Shown here: piece after piece, positions 32,506 through 41,331 of the stretch | Numbering within the stretch: position 1 is the stretch's first letter | How the letters are laid out: every line of letters starts with the position of its first letter | Assembly: GCF_007754155.1 (NCBI RefSeq) | Contig: NZ_CP037423.1 | Span: 3,844,001-3,908,000 of the forward strand | DNA length: 64,000 nt | Source of the DNA: Stieleria neptunia | GTDB lineage: Bacteria > Planctomycetota > Planctomycetia > Pirellulales > Pirellulaceae | Direction of reading: 5' to 3' | Program-made: the position numbers and the translations under genes | Notes under the pieces: model-generated | What the model saw: the letters and a program-made list of their open reading frames with translations, nothing else | Told to the model about the DNA's origin: nothing | The model's database searches: none

Positions 32506-33897
32506 TTACTTGCCGATCGATTGCAGGTAGGCCGCCGTCAAATCCTTGTCGACACGGATATGGTGGTCGCGAAGGGACGGAAAGACTTTGCCTTGGGCGG
32601 TGTTCATGAACATGTTCTCGGTCGCGCCCGCGGGCATGTGGCAATCGATGCAATTGTCGCTCAATTGCGGCCCGAGCGTGGACTCCATGCCGCAATCGGA
32701 TGGCTGGTGACATTTGAGGCAGCGCTGTGAAAACAGTTCGCGATCGCCCCGTTCACTTTGGTGCGGATTGTGGCAGGTGGTGCATGTCATTTCGGTTTCA
32801 TTGAAGCACGGACTTTTCGACAATCGAACCAATTGGTTGCTGGAATGAACTCCCCCGGGCAGGTCTGCCTGCGGCGGGTGATAATGATCCATCAAATCGT
32901 CACCGGGCCGAAACTGATATGGGGCGCCTTTGAGTTTTGGGTTCCCGAAATGGCACTGGCCACAGATGTCCAACTGTTGTTGCCGCGAGAGTGACGTGGG
33001 TTGGGTGATGAATCGCGGCGTCTTCTCATCGGGATTGGATTGATGGTGCCGAACGTGGTCGCGGCCCGGCCCGTGGCAGCGCTCACAGGAGATTCCCAAG
33101 ATCAGGGATTCGGGGGTGTAATGGTTCGGTGGTCGGCGGACGTCCGCCCATGTGGTGTGGCATTCCAAGCAGCGGTTGGTGACCGGCCTGTTGTAGATCG
33201 CTTGGCCGTCAGGATATCCCGGGCTGTTGACCCAATCGTCGGTACCGGTGATGTAGGACACATTCATCTGGAACAGGCCGTCGTCGTGCCAATACAGATA
33301 AGTCTGGCCGAGCTTTGATGATCCGGTCACCACATCAAACGGGACGTCGCATTTCCAACCGTAGAACGAGACCTGTTGAAACAGCCGTTGATCACGTTCC
33401 AGCATCTTGAACCACAATCCTTGGCTGTTCGTCTTCAAGACGTTTTGTCCCGGTTGAAACGAACCGGCAATCGACGTTCGGCTGGCCGCCGCACTGGTCC
33501 GGTGGTGCGCGGTGTGGACGAACGAGGCGTGGCGGTCTTGATGGCATGACTGGCACGCATCGGCACCCAGAAAACCGGGGTTCTCGTTGACCGGTTCCAG
33601 GTCGTTGCTGGGGCTGGGAATCTGCACCGGCCGATACGGCAGCAACAGTTCGCTTTCGGCGCCGCGTTTGCCGACAAACCACGTTCCGCCCGGCTCAAGA
33701 TCGACGATGAAGTCTCCCGGCGGCGAATGGTTTTGCGTCCGGTTGGGATCCAGGGGCGGATCGTTTTCCCATCCGCCAGACGGTTCCAGTTTGTCCAGCA
33801 AGCGCGCCGCGTCCTGCTCGGCGTCGTTTCGAGAGTTGACGTAGACGATCCCTCCGATCAGCAGAACCGACAATCCGAACAGCAGGCTTTTTCGCAT
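32506..33897 (-). CDS. Heptaheme c-type cytochrome, membrane-anchored or exported
   Basis: 463 residues from ATG at 33897 (MRKSLLFGLSVLLIGGIVYV). The upstream open frame to 34182 passes through a palindromic repeat and is not counted. An N-terminal hydrophobic segment anchors or exports the protein. Seven CxxCH haem sites appear in order: CQSCH, CLECH, CERCH, CGQCH, CTTCH, CLKCH and CIDCH. Many isolated His residues (for example HTAHHRTS and HHQSNPDEK) could be distal ligands. It resembles the cytochrome c554/NapC-associated multihaem class that shuttles electrons in the periplasm. The electron donor and acceptor are not evident. The gene downstream in the window's minus direction is convergent; the gene upstream (34053-35744) is on the same strand with a palindrome between them. 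Confidence 0.9.
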   Translation of the reverse strand: MRKSLLFGLSVLLIGGIVYVNSRNDAEQDAARLLDKLEPSGGWENDPPLDPNRTQNHSPPGDFIVDLEPGGTWFVGKRGAESELLLPYRPVQIPSPSNDLEPVNENPGFLGADACQSCHQDRHASFVHTAHHRTSAAASRTSIAGSFQPGQNVLKTNSQGLWFKMLERDQRLFQQVSFYGWKCDVPFDVVTGSSKLGQTYLYWHDDGLFQMNVSYITGTDDWVNSPGYPDGQAIYNRPVTNRCLECHTTWADVRRPPNHYTPESLILGISCERCHGPGRDHVRHHQSNPDEKTPRFITQPTSLSRQQQLDICGQCHFGNPKLKGAPYQFRPGDDLMDHYHPPQADLPGGVHSSNQLVRLSKSPCFNETEMTCTTCHNPHQSERGDRELFSQRCLKCHQPSDCGMESTLGPQLSDNCIDCHMPAGATENMFMNTAQGKVFPSLRDHHIRVDKDLTAAYLQSIGK

Positions 33898-33977
33898 GTT
33901 GATTGATGCCTCCGGTGAGGCATTCGCGACGGGAGGAGCAGGATGCGTGTGTCCATTGTATCGGTCGGATCTGACCA

Positions 33978-34029
33978 GTGGGATAGGCTTCCGGCCTGTC
34001 ATTCCGGCATCGACAGGCCGCGAGGCCAC
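33978..34029. repeat. Palindromic repeat, GTGGGATAGG family, eroded right arm
   Basis: The left arm is GTGGGATAGGCTTCCGGCCT. The right arm, GACAGGCCGCGAGGCCAC, has lost several matches. It separates two same-strand genes. Confidence 0.75.
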
Positions 34030-34052
34030 TTCGATTCGGCAATCGCCGGCGG

Positions 34053-35744
34053 TCAGAGCGGAAAATCTGGCGGCTCGTCGTACAGGGGCAAGAACCGGTA
34101 GTAGACCTCCAGCGTCAGCGCACACATCGCGGTCGTGTAGACGCGTCCCCCGACATCGCCCCATCGGTCGCGAAAGTGCCAACTGCCGGCTTCATGTCCT
34201 TCGGTCGCCTGGGTGCGCACCAAGTGATCACGCAATCGATCATTCCATGATTCCCATTGACGGTGTCGAAAATGGTGCAGTGCCAGCGTCGCGTAGTAGT
34301 CATGGTAAACATTGGTCAGCGTCGGGCCTTCTTCGGCCAGCTTGTCGATCGCTTCGTCGAACAGGCTGTGGCCGGGCGTTTGTCCCAGATAGATCAACAG
34401 CGTCAGGGCAATCGCGGTGGTTGTTTTTTCCGCTTCCGGCGTGCGATAACCGAACTGAAACTCGGGCCCCTGGCGAACACTCATCAAGAATTCTTTCGCG
34501 CGGGAGAACGTATCGCTGCGTGTTTGGATGCCGGCCTTGCGGGCCCCGATCAACGACAGGATCTGCCAGCCGGTCAGCGTCGTATCGCCGGGGCTTCCCG
34601 GCGTATATCCCCAGGATCCGTTGTCATGTTGTGCGATCACGGTAAACCGTGCGCCCTGTTTGGCGTAGTGGAGCAAGTCGGAATCGAAGCGGTCCTCGTG
34701 CTTGGTCATCCCCAGGGCCTCGGAGATGGCCATCAGCGCAATGCCATGCCCATACATGCTGCCACCTTGTTGCCAGTCGTATCCGAACTGGGATTCCGCC
34801 GCGGTGCTTCGCAAATAGTACACCCCACGTTGGACCACGTCCTGATAGGGTCCGACTTCGGGGGTGTACCCGGCGCCCAAGAATGCCAGCAGCGCCAATC
34901 CCGTCGCGGCGGTGGACGGAGTCGGCGTATCATCGTTTGCCTTCCTGCCGTTTCGACAACGCCCGTCGCACGGCGACAAACGCAGATCGAACGACCATGA
35001 ACCATCGTCACGCTGATGATTCGCCAACCAGCGCAAGGCGTTTTCGACGGCCGTCTCGCTCTGTCGCGTGGCGCCGTATCGATCGCCGTACTTTTTCCGG
35101 CCCTCCGGCGTCCGCGCCGACAGACCGCCTCCGCCCAGAAAGACGACTTGCTCGGCCGCCGTGGTGGATCCGCCGGTTTGCAGTCCCACCAACGCATTGT
35201 CATCCACGATCGACGCTTGCTGGGGCGCGACCACGGACGCATTGGCGACGTTTTCACTGACGATGGAAAGATCCACTTCCACCGGCAAATCCTGCTGTTC
35301 GTTCTGATTGTCCGCCGTCGCCTCGGCCAGCGTCACACTTTCCAGTGGCGTGTTGGACTCGGGCCCGGACCAGGCGCCTTCGATCAACAGGCCACGCTCG
35401 GTGCCGCCGATCCGGTATGTCAACAACGCCAGGATGATCAGGAACAGCAAATGCAATGCGGCGCTGGCCAGCCAGGACGAATTGCGCTTCGTCGCCAGCC
35501 GGGCAAAGATCCCGCGGGGAACCTCTTCGCCGGTCGCATTCGGATCAACCGCCGGGCCGGCGGCGTTCTGCTCGCGCCGCGGATTGATCGGTGGCCCGGC
35601 GACTGGTGGCCCGGCGACTGGTGGCGCCTCAGCCGGTGGCGCCACGGCAGGTGGCCCGGCACGCCGATCGGATGACCGCTCGCTCCCGATCGGAGCATCA
35701 CGCCATCGTGCGTTGGGATCGGTCAGAGCGGTTTTGCGGGTCAC
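34053..35744 (-). CDS. Squalene-cyclase/prenyltransferase-repeat protein with TonB-like N-terminal anchor
   Basis: 563 residues from GTG at 35744. The N-terminal ~60 residues are proline-rich (PPAVAPPAEAPPVAGPPVAG), followed by one membrane helix (SSWLASAALHLLFLIILALL) near 88-108. The acidic linker that follows, with VEVDLSIVSENVANASVV, resembles the start of TonB/TolA-type or vault-like anchors. From about 225 the protein has alpha/alpha-toroid repeats of the squalene-hopene cyclase type: ALRWLANHQRDDGSWSFDL, then TGLALLAFLGAGY, GIALMAISEALGM and FTVIAQHDNGSWGYTP. The DxDD acid of true cyclases is not seen, so an enzyme role is unproven; planctomycetes encode many such repeat proteins of unknown function. 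Its membrane position suggests a cytoplasmic N-terminus and periplasmic toroid. Confidence 0.85.
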   Translation of the reverse strand: MTRKTALTDPNARWRDAPIGSERSSDRRAGPPAVAPPAEAPPVAGPPVAGPPINPRREQNAAGPAVDPNATGEEVPRGIFARLATKRNSSWLASAALHLLFLIILALLTYRIGGTERGLLIEGAWSGPESNTPLESVTLAEATADNQNEQQDLPVEVDLSIVSENVANASVVAPQQASIVDDNALVGLQTGGSTTAAEQVVFLGGGGLSARTPEGRKKYGDRYGATRQSETAVENALRWLANHQRDDGSWSFDLRLSPCDGRCRNGRKANDDTPTPSTAATGLALLAFLGAGYTPEVGPYQDVVQRGVYYLRSTAAESQFGYDWQQGGSMYGHGIALMAISEALGMTKHEDRFDSDLLHYAKQGARFTVIAQHDNGSWGYTPGSPGDTTLTGWQILSLIGARKAGIQTRSDTFSRAKEFLMSVRQGPEFQFGYRTPEAEKTTTAIALTLLIYLGQTPGHSLFDEAIDKLAEEGPTLTNVYHDYYATLALHHFRHRQWESWNDRLRDHLVRTQATEGHEAGSWHFRDRWGDVGGRVYTTAMCALTLEVYYRFLPLYDEPPDFPL

Positions 35745-36178
35745 GGCGGGCCGAACTGGCTGACGGAGTTGGCCGCAAGAAACAAACAGCGGCAGCGCTC
35801 GATTATAGCTCGCCGCTAAAACGGGGCCGCGAACTGCCAGGAGAGCTGGCGATGAGAAGTCGGGGACGGGGCTTTACGGCTCGAGATCATTCGATGGCGC
35901 AAACGAACCCTCCCCTCGCCGTGAGTGACCTTCCCGCCAGGAGAGTGGCCTCAGCGTTCGTCCCATCCCGTCAGCGCAGACGCCTAACGCGGTGTTGTTT
36001 GTCGGCGGTCGGGCGGAAGCGTTCTGTCGATTGAGTGAGCCGCGACGCGTAAGCGGCCGGGCACTGCGGCGTCGCCCGAGGCCTTACGGCCTGCGGCTCA
36101 CGGTTGACCCAACCTCTCCATCTCAATCGCCCGATTCCGCAAAACTCCTTGAGTGCCCAAGCGCCTAGCGGGGCCCGG
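35745..36178. other. 434-bp gap between the toroid protein gene and the respiratory cluster end
   Basis: Nothing gene-like is supported. The palindrome at 36035-36101 lies here. The stretch is the downstream end of the coxD transcript, and it also holds the promoter for the GTG-starting gene at 35744, but no motif could be assigned. Confidence 0.5.
36035..36101. repeat. Palindromic repeat, GTGAGCCGC...GCGGCTCAC type
   Basis: The outer arms GTGAGCCGC (36035) and GCGGCTCAC (ending 36101) enclose a GC-rich core with CGTAAGCGGCCGGGCACTGC and CCGAGGCCTTACGGCC. It shares its start and core with 1704-1755. Confidence 0.75.
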
Positions 36179-36544
36179 CTACAGCTCGGCGGGGGCCGAC
36201 ACCACGGCGTCGTCCGTCACCGGAATGGAGTCCTTGGCGGTTTGGCGGCTGTCGAACAACGTCGCCATGATGAACAGCCCGACGAAGACAAACGAACCGA
36301 TGAAACAGATGATGTTGAAGGGTTTGTCCCAGGCCAAGTGCATGAAGATCGCACCGACCAGGACCGCTTTGATCGTCGCGATCACCATCACGATCAGCAC
36401 GTCAAGGCTGCCGAAATTGAAACTCGCCTGAGCGACCGTCAGCACCGTCAGCAGCGTCAACACCAGGAAGGTGCCGGCCAACAGCGGCAGCGGAAGCGGG
36501 TGTGCGAAGTCGTAGCCTTCCTGAGCGTTTTCGTGAGCAGACAT
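36179..36544 (-). CDS. coxD: Cytochrome c oxidase subunit IV (caa3-type)
   Basis: 121 residues with three membrane helices: LLAGTFLVLTLLTVLTVAQ, LIVMVIATIKAVLVGAIFMH and IICFIGSFVFVGLFIMATLF. The segment TIKAVLVGAIFMHLAWDKP is the family hallmark. Subunit IV stabilises the oxidase core in the cytoplasmic membrane and has no cofactors. It is the last gene of the respiratory cluster, 106 bp after coxC. Confidence 0.9.
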   Translation of the reverse strand: MSAHENAQEGYDFAHPLPLPLLAGTFLVLTLLTVLTVAQASFNFGSLDVLIVMVIATIKAVLVGAIFMHLAWDKPFNIICFIGSFVFVGLFIMATLFDSRQTAKDSIPVTDDAVVSAPAEL

Positions 36545-36650
36545 GACAAAAGGATCTTCAGAGAGTGTTTCGTTGATGGTTGGGCCCGTCAGCGGGCATG
36601 GATGGTCATTGGTCGCCGCCGATCGTCGGCGACCCTACGCGGAAACGACG

Positions 36651-37913
36651 TTATCGAATCAGATACATCAAGGGGAACAAGTAGATCCAAATCATGTCGA
36701 CGATGTGCCAGTACAACCCGACGTAATCGACCGGACCGAAGTAGTTGCGGTTGAAGTCCATGCGAATCGAACGGACCAACAACCAAACCATAACGCCGAT
36801 GCCGGCAAGAATGTGAATGGCGTGAATCCCGGTCATGCAGTAGTAGATGCTGAAGAACACACCGGCTCGGCTGGGACGCAGCACGTTTTCGGGAGCGGAA
36901 GCCACCGTCGCCGAGGCGTCGTCGCTGACGTCATACAGGATCCCCCCGCCGGATCGCTCTGATTGTGCTTTGCGAGCGGCCAATTCGTCTTGCAGACCCG
37001 TGTTGGTGGAATCCGATGCGAGACGCTCCAGCACAGCCAGATCGGCGCTGTCGTCGGTCATCGCTCCGGCGGCGGGCAAGGTAACGACCGCTGCAGCAGT
37101 CGGCGCTTCGTGCTCGGCGTGTTCCTCAGCCTCGCCGTGCGAATGTTCTTCACCGTGCTCGGCTGCCACGCCATCGGCAGAGGCCACGACCGCGTGGTCG
37201 TCTTCATGATGTCCTGCGTCGCCACCGCTTTCCAGGATCGTTCCCAGGCCGACACCGACGAAGAAGCAGAGGCAAACCACCATCAGCGGCTTGGCACACT
37301 CCAGTTGAAACTTCGCCCCGCGGAGGAAGCTGACGACCAACCAGATGGCCACGCCGATCGTGATCAGCACGAACGGGGCACAGATATAGGCCAGGTAATT
37401 GGGGCCACCGACCGGGTGCGGATTGCTGGGGTCGTAACTGAACAGACCCGCCGGCAACAGCCCCAGGTGCCACTTGTGGGAGTATTCGATCGCTTTGACG
37501 CCCAAGAAGACCGTCGCGCAGGACAGGGTGGTGGCCAGCATCACGGTCAGCAGCTTGTGCTGTTCCTTTTGGGCACAGCGAACGCCCCACGCCATCGTGA
37601 AGGAACTGAACAACAGCACGCCGGTGTTGATCGCACCAAGCTTGGTGTTCAAGAACTGGCTGCAACCTTCGAACACTTCCGGCCGCCAAGAGCGGAAAAT
37701 GGCATAGGCACAGAACATTCCACTAAAGAACAAGACTTCCGTCACCAGGAACAGCCACATGCCCAGCTTGCCGCTGTCGAACTGTTGCTCGGGCGTGTCG
37801 AAGTGGTGCGCCAGGTACGACGGGTGATCGTGATCACCGTGGCCGTGGTCGGAATGCCCGTGACCGGGTTGTTCATGCGCGTCGGACGCGAGCCCAGCGT
37901 CGGTAGTAGCCAT
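36651..37913 (-). CDS. coxC: Cytochrome c oxidase subunit III with long His/Glu-rich insertion
   Basis: About 420 residues from ATG at 37913; the open frame adds four codons. The N-terminus is His-rich (HGHSDHGHGDHDH). The subunit III core is clear: KLGMWLFLVTEVLFFSGMFC near 49, INTGVLLFSSFTMAWGVRCA near 95, FLGVKAIEYSHKWHLGL near 140, and at the end FFSIYYCMTGIHAIHILAGI and YVGLYWHIVDMIWIYLFPLM. An insert of about 125 residues (225-350) splits the helix bundle. It contains HHEDDHAVVASADGVAAEHG, further His/Glu clusters and an acidic Ala-rich stretch. The core makes it a normal oxidase subunit; the insert is unusual and may bind metal. It sits 102 bp after coxA. Confidence 0.93.
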   Translation of the reverse strand: MATTDAGLASDAHEQPGHGHSDHGHGDHDHPSYLAHHFDTPEQQFDSGKLGMWLFLVTEVLFFSGMFCAYAIFRSWRPEVFEGCSQFLNTKLGAINTGVLLFSSFTMAWGVRCAQKEQHKLLTVMLATTLSCATVFLGVKAIEYSHKWHLGLLPAGLFSYDPSNPHPVGGPNYLAYICAPFVLITIGVAIWLVVSFLRGAKFQLECAKPLMVVCLCFFVGVGLGTILESGGDAGHHEDDHAVVASADGVAAEHGEEHSHGEAEEHAEHEAPTAAAVVTLPAAGAMTDDSADLAVLERLASDSTNTGLQDELAARKAQSERSGGGILYDVSDDASATVASAPENVLRPSRAGVFFSIYYCMTGIHAIHILAGIGVMVWLLVRSIRMDFNRNYFGPVDYVGLYWHIVDMIWIYLFPLMYLIR

Positions 37914-38015
37914 TGATTGAATCAAGCAAGCGAAGGAATGAAAAACAAATACAACTCTGAAGATAGCAATTGATCGGATCGCCCGTCATCCGGATGCGAC
38001 GATCCGAAGCACCCA

Positions 38016-39785
38016 TTACTCACTGGCGTGAGCCGGCGTCTCGGCAGGAGTCTCCGAGGGCACCCGTTCACGCTGCGGTTCCACCTTCACGTAGCGATCC
38101 AACTCGGTATCCCAACGGATATCGCCAAACTCGTAGGGATCGCCCACCACCGGCGGACGTTCGAAATTGTAAAACGGCGGCGGTGAGGTGCAATTCCACT
38201 CCAGCGTCGCACCGCCCCACGGATTCGCCGGAGCCTTCTTGCCGTTGTAAAGTGACATCAGCAAGACGAACAATGCCACGAACAAACCGGCTCCCAGAAT
38301 CAACGCTCCGTAAGTGCTCATCTGGTGCAGCGGTGCGAATTCCGGATCGTAGGTCGCGTAGCGACGCGGCATGCCTCGGCTGCCCAAGATGAATTGCGGC
38401 AGGAAGGTCAGGTTGAACCCGATGAACACCAACGCGGCCGAGAGCAACCCGCCGGCTTCGCTGTACATCTTGCCGACCATTTTCGGCCACCAGTGGAACA
38501 CGCCGCCCAGGAAGGAGACGACCGTGCCGCCGACCATCACATAGTGAAAGTGTGCGACCACGAAGTAGGTGTCGTGCAAGTGCATGTCGGTCGCCAGCGT
38601 GCCGAGGTGCAACCCGGTCAGACCGCCGATCGTGAACAAGAAGATAAACGCGATCGCGTACACCATCGGAGTCGTCAGGCTGATCGACCCCTTGAACATG
38701 GTTGCGACCCAGTTGAACACCTTGATGGCCGAGGGCACCGAAACAGTAAACGTCAACGCGCTGAAAATGATCGTCGTGATCGGGCTCATACCGCTGGTGA
38801 ACATGTGGTGTCCCCAGACGATGAAGCTGAGCAGCGCGATTGCGATCGAAGAGTAAGCGATGAAGCGATAGCCGAAGATCCGTTTGTGGCTGTGGACGCT
38901 GATCAGTTCACTGATGATGCCGAAGGCCGGCAAAATCATGATGTAAACGGCAGGGTGACTGTAGAACCAGAAAAAGTGCTGGAACGTGACGGGGTCGCCG
39001 TTGTATTCCGGGTCAAAAATCCCGATGTGCAAGGTTCGTTCGGCGATCAATAGCAGCAACGTGATCCCCAAAACCGGCGTCGCGAGGACCTGGATGATGC
39101 TGGTCGAGTACGTGGCCCACAGGAACAACGGCATCCGGAACCAGGTCATCCCCGGCGGCCGCATCGTGTTGATCGTCACGATGAAGTTCAATCCGGTGAA
39201 AATCGAACTGAATCCCAGAATGAACGCTCCGGTGGTCGCCAGAATCACCGAGGAATCGGTCGTCGTGCTGTAGGGGGTGTAGAACGTCCAACCCGTGTCC
39301 AATCCGCTGGCCAACAGCGCCATGACGAAGAACAACGCACCGCCGACCCACAGATAGAAACTGCTCAGGTTCAAACGCGGGAACGCGACGTCTTTGGCAC
39401 CCAGCATCACCGGCACCAGGAAATTCCCCAACGCCGCCGGGATACTCGGGATGATGAACAGGAACACCATGATCGCCCCGTGCAACGTGAACACCTGGTT
39501 GTAGATGTCGTTGGGGGCCTTGTCCGGGGCAAGCCACTGGAACAACGCGTTGTTGAACAGGATGCCATCGGGGGCAAACAAGTGCAGCCGGATTCCCAGT
39601 GCCAACAGCCCGCCCAACAGGAACGCGCTGGAAACGCCGATCAAATACATCATGCCGATGCGTTTGTGATCCAGCGTAAACGCCCAGCTCAAAATGCCTT
39701 TTGAGTTGGTCAGGTAGTTCTCTTGCGGAGTCGGATAGCCAGGGTCATTGACTTCGTAGCCCGACGGCACAGATCCTGCAGACAT
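38016..39785 (-). CDS. coxA: Cytochrome c oxidase subunit I, A2-type
   Basis: 589 residues with 12 or more membrane helices. The haem a ligand is in [12 protein letters not shown]; CuB ligands are in [18 protein letters not shown] and WGHHMFTSG; the haem a3 and second haem a ligands are in [13 protein letters not shown]. The helix VI motif is YSHP rather than the GHPEVY of A1 enzymes, so the D-channel Glu is replaced by the Tyr-Ser pair of A2 oxidases. The K-channel segment [12 protein letters not shown] is present. The enzyme reduces O2 to water and pumps protons. The start is supported by GAGGTGAG just before ATG at 39785. A 268-bp gap separates it from coxB, long enough for an internal promoter, though none was recognised. 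Confidence 0.97.
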   Translation of the reverse strand: MSAGSVPSGYEVNDPGYPTPQENYLTNSKGILSWAFTLDHKRIGMMYLIGVSSAFLLGGLLALGIRLHLFAPDGILFNNALFQWLAPDKAPNDIYNQVFTLHGAIMVFLFIIPSIPAALGNFLVPVMLGAKDVAFPRLNLSSFYLWVGGALFFVMALLASGLDTGWTFYTPYSTTTDSSVILATTGAFILGFSSIFTGLNFIVTINTMRPPGMTWFRMPLFLWATYSTSIIQVLATPVLGITLLLLIAERTLHIGIFDPEYNGDPVTFQHFFWFYSHPAVYIMILPAFGIISELISVHSHKRIFGYRFIAYSSIAIALLSFIVWGHHMFTSGMSPITTIIFSALTFTVSVPSAIKVFNWVATMFKGSISLTTPMVYAIAFIFLFTIGGLTGLHLGTLATDMHLHDTYFVVAHFHYVMVGGTVVSFLGGVFHWWPKMVGKMYSEAGGLLSAALVFIGFNLTFLPQFILGSRGMPRRYATYDPEFAPLHQMSTYGALILGAGLFVALFVLLMSLYNGKKAPANPWGGATLEWNCTSPPPFYNFERPPVVGDPYEFGDIRWDTELDRYVKVEPQRERVPSETPAETPAHASE

Positions 39786-40053
39786 CTCTCACCTCGATGG
39801 AAACTTCATTCGACCAGAGCCTGTTGTCTGGCTTCGACAATCGCCCGGTGCGTTCCCGGCGGATCGATCAAAGCCCGGCCTCGCGGCACGGTCTGTTAAT
39901 GAACGTTATCTCGTTTATTCACAAATGGGTTGGTATAGGTTTCAAGGGCAACCACAGTTGTGATTGTCCCAAAATTCCCGACGGTTCGGGAGTCAAAATG
40001 CGGAGATCACTCCGGCTTCTTCTTGATTCTGTTGTGGCGTGATCGCCGTTTGT

Positions 40054-41271
40054 TCATTCCACCGACACGGGTTCCGCGTCTGCACTGGCGGCTTCAGCGG
40101 CCTCTTCCGACGCCATTTCGGCGGCCTCTTCGGCCGGCGATTCCGAGGCTTCTTCGGCCGCCGACGCGTCTCCCAGACTCTTGATGAATTCGATCAAACT
40201 GTAAATGTCGTCGTCGGACAGCTGACCCTTGTAGCTGGGCATCACCGGTTGGTAGGCGACGCCTTGCTCGATCGCCACCTTGGCTTTCGGGTTCAAAATC
40301 GATTCGCGGATGTAGTTTTCGTCGACCTTGACCTGGCTGCCACCGACGATGTCTCGCATCGTGCCATAGCTGCCCTTGTAAGACGGCCCGACCAATCGCG
40401 AGCCGTCGATCGAGTGACAGCTTTTGCATCCGCGTCGCTCGTACAGTTTGGCACCGTAGGCCGCCGGGGATTCATCCGGGCCGCGGGAGCTGTATTTCTT
40501 GATCCAGGCGTCCAGTTCTTCTTGCGTTTCGTGGGCGACCACGACGGTTTGCATTTCCGAGTGGTTGGTTCCGCAATATTCGGCACAATAAAGGTCATAG
40601 AAGTTGTAGCCGTCGGGGGTGCACTGGCGGGCGTCGTAGTCCCAAGACAAGTTCTCTTCTTTGTCCTTGTCGGCGAGCTGTTTGCACTCCTCGTCGGTCA
40701 TCACCTTCTCGCTCGGCTCCATCGCTTTGAACCAGATGTAGTTGTAGCGGCCCGGCACGATGTCCTTTTTCACGCGGAACGAGGGGATGTACAGGCTGTG
40801 GATGACGTCTTTGCTGGTCATCGTCAACTTCGTCGGTTCGCCGGCGACGACGTGCAATTCGGGGTGAATCACGCCGTTTCCGTAGTTCATGCCCCAGCCC
40901 CATTTGTAGGCGTCCACACCGACGTTGTAGGCCCCCTCGGGGATCGATCGCATGTCCAGGTAGCCGCGGGCACCGAAGTAGAACATCACCACCAGCAGAA
41001 ACGACGGCCCAATCGACCAGACCAATTCCAACGTGGTGTTGTGGTCGACCTGGCTGTCAGCCGGTTCCCCTTTGGCTTTTCGATACTTCCATGCGAAACC
41101 GAACAGGGCGATCGCGATCGGAATAAAGAAAACGACACAGACAATGGTGATGAAGTGGAACACCCAATCGGACTCGCCGGAAAACGACGACGCAGATTTG
41201 GGGAAAACCGAGAGCTTGCTGCTGGTGTAGTCGCCTAACAGAGACATCATCGCGGGGGCTATTTGTGTCAT
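40054..41271 (-). CDS. coxB: Cytochrome c oxidase subunit II with fused cytochrome c (caa3-type)
   Basis: 405 residues. Two membrane helices (near 38-60 and 85-100) are followed by the cupredoxin domain. CuA ligands are His in DVIHSLYIPSF and the CAEYCGTNHSEM block. Between the GRYNYIWFKAMEP strand and that block lies an insert of about 35 residues with two extra cysteines (EECKQLADKDKEENLSWDYD, then ARQC). A monohaem cytochrome c domain follows, with CKSCH near 290 and a Met in PVMPSYKGQLSDDDIYSLI. The tail is Ala/Glu-rich. It accepts electrons from complex III cytochromes and passes them to CuA. SCO, encoded just upstream (60 bp), probably loads CuA. Confidence 0.95.
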   Translation of the reverse strand: MTQIAPAMMSLLGDYTSSKLSVFPKSASSFSGESDWVFHFITIVCVVFFIPIAIALFGFAWKYRKAKGEPADSQVDHNTTLELVWSIGPSFLLVVMFYFGARGYLDMRSIPEGAYNVGVDAYKWGWGMNYGNGVIHPELHVVAGEPTKLTMTSKDVIHSLYIPSFRVKKDIVPGRYNYIWFKAMEPSEKVMTDEECKQLADKDKEENLSWDYDARQCTPDGYNFYDLYCAEYCGTNHSEMQTVVVAHETQEELDAWIKKYSSRGPDESPAAYGAKLYERRGCKSCHSIDGSRLVGPSYKGSYGTMRDIVGGSQVKVDENYIRESILNPKAKVAIEQGVAYQPVMPSYKGQLSDDDIYSLIEFIKSLGDASAAEEASESPAEEAAEMASEEAAEAASADAEPVSVE

Positions 41272-41331
41272 TGAATTGGAAAGATCTCTTCGTAAAAACG
41301 ACTGCCCGGTGAGCAGTCCCTGCCTATCTCG

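Noticed and set aside
33898..34182. N-terminal extension of the heptahaem cytochrome gene
   Set aside because: It crosses the palindromic repeat at 33978-34029 and lies before a clear signal sequence.
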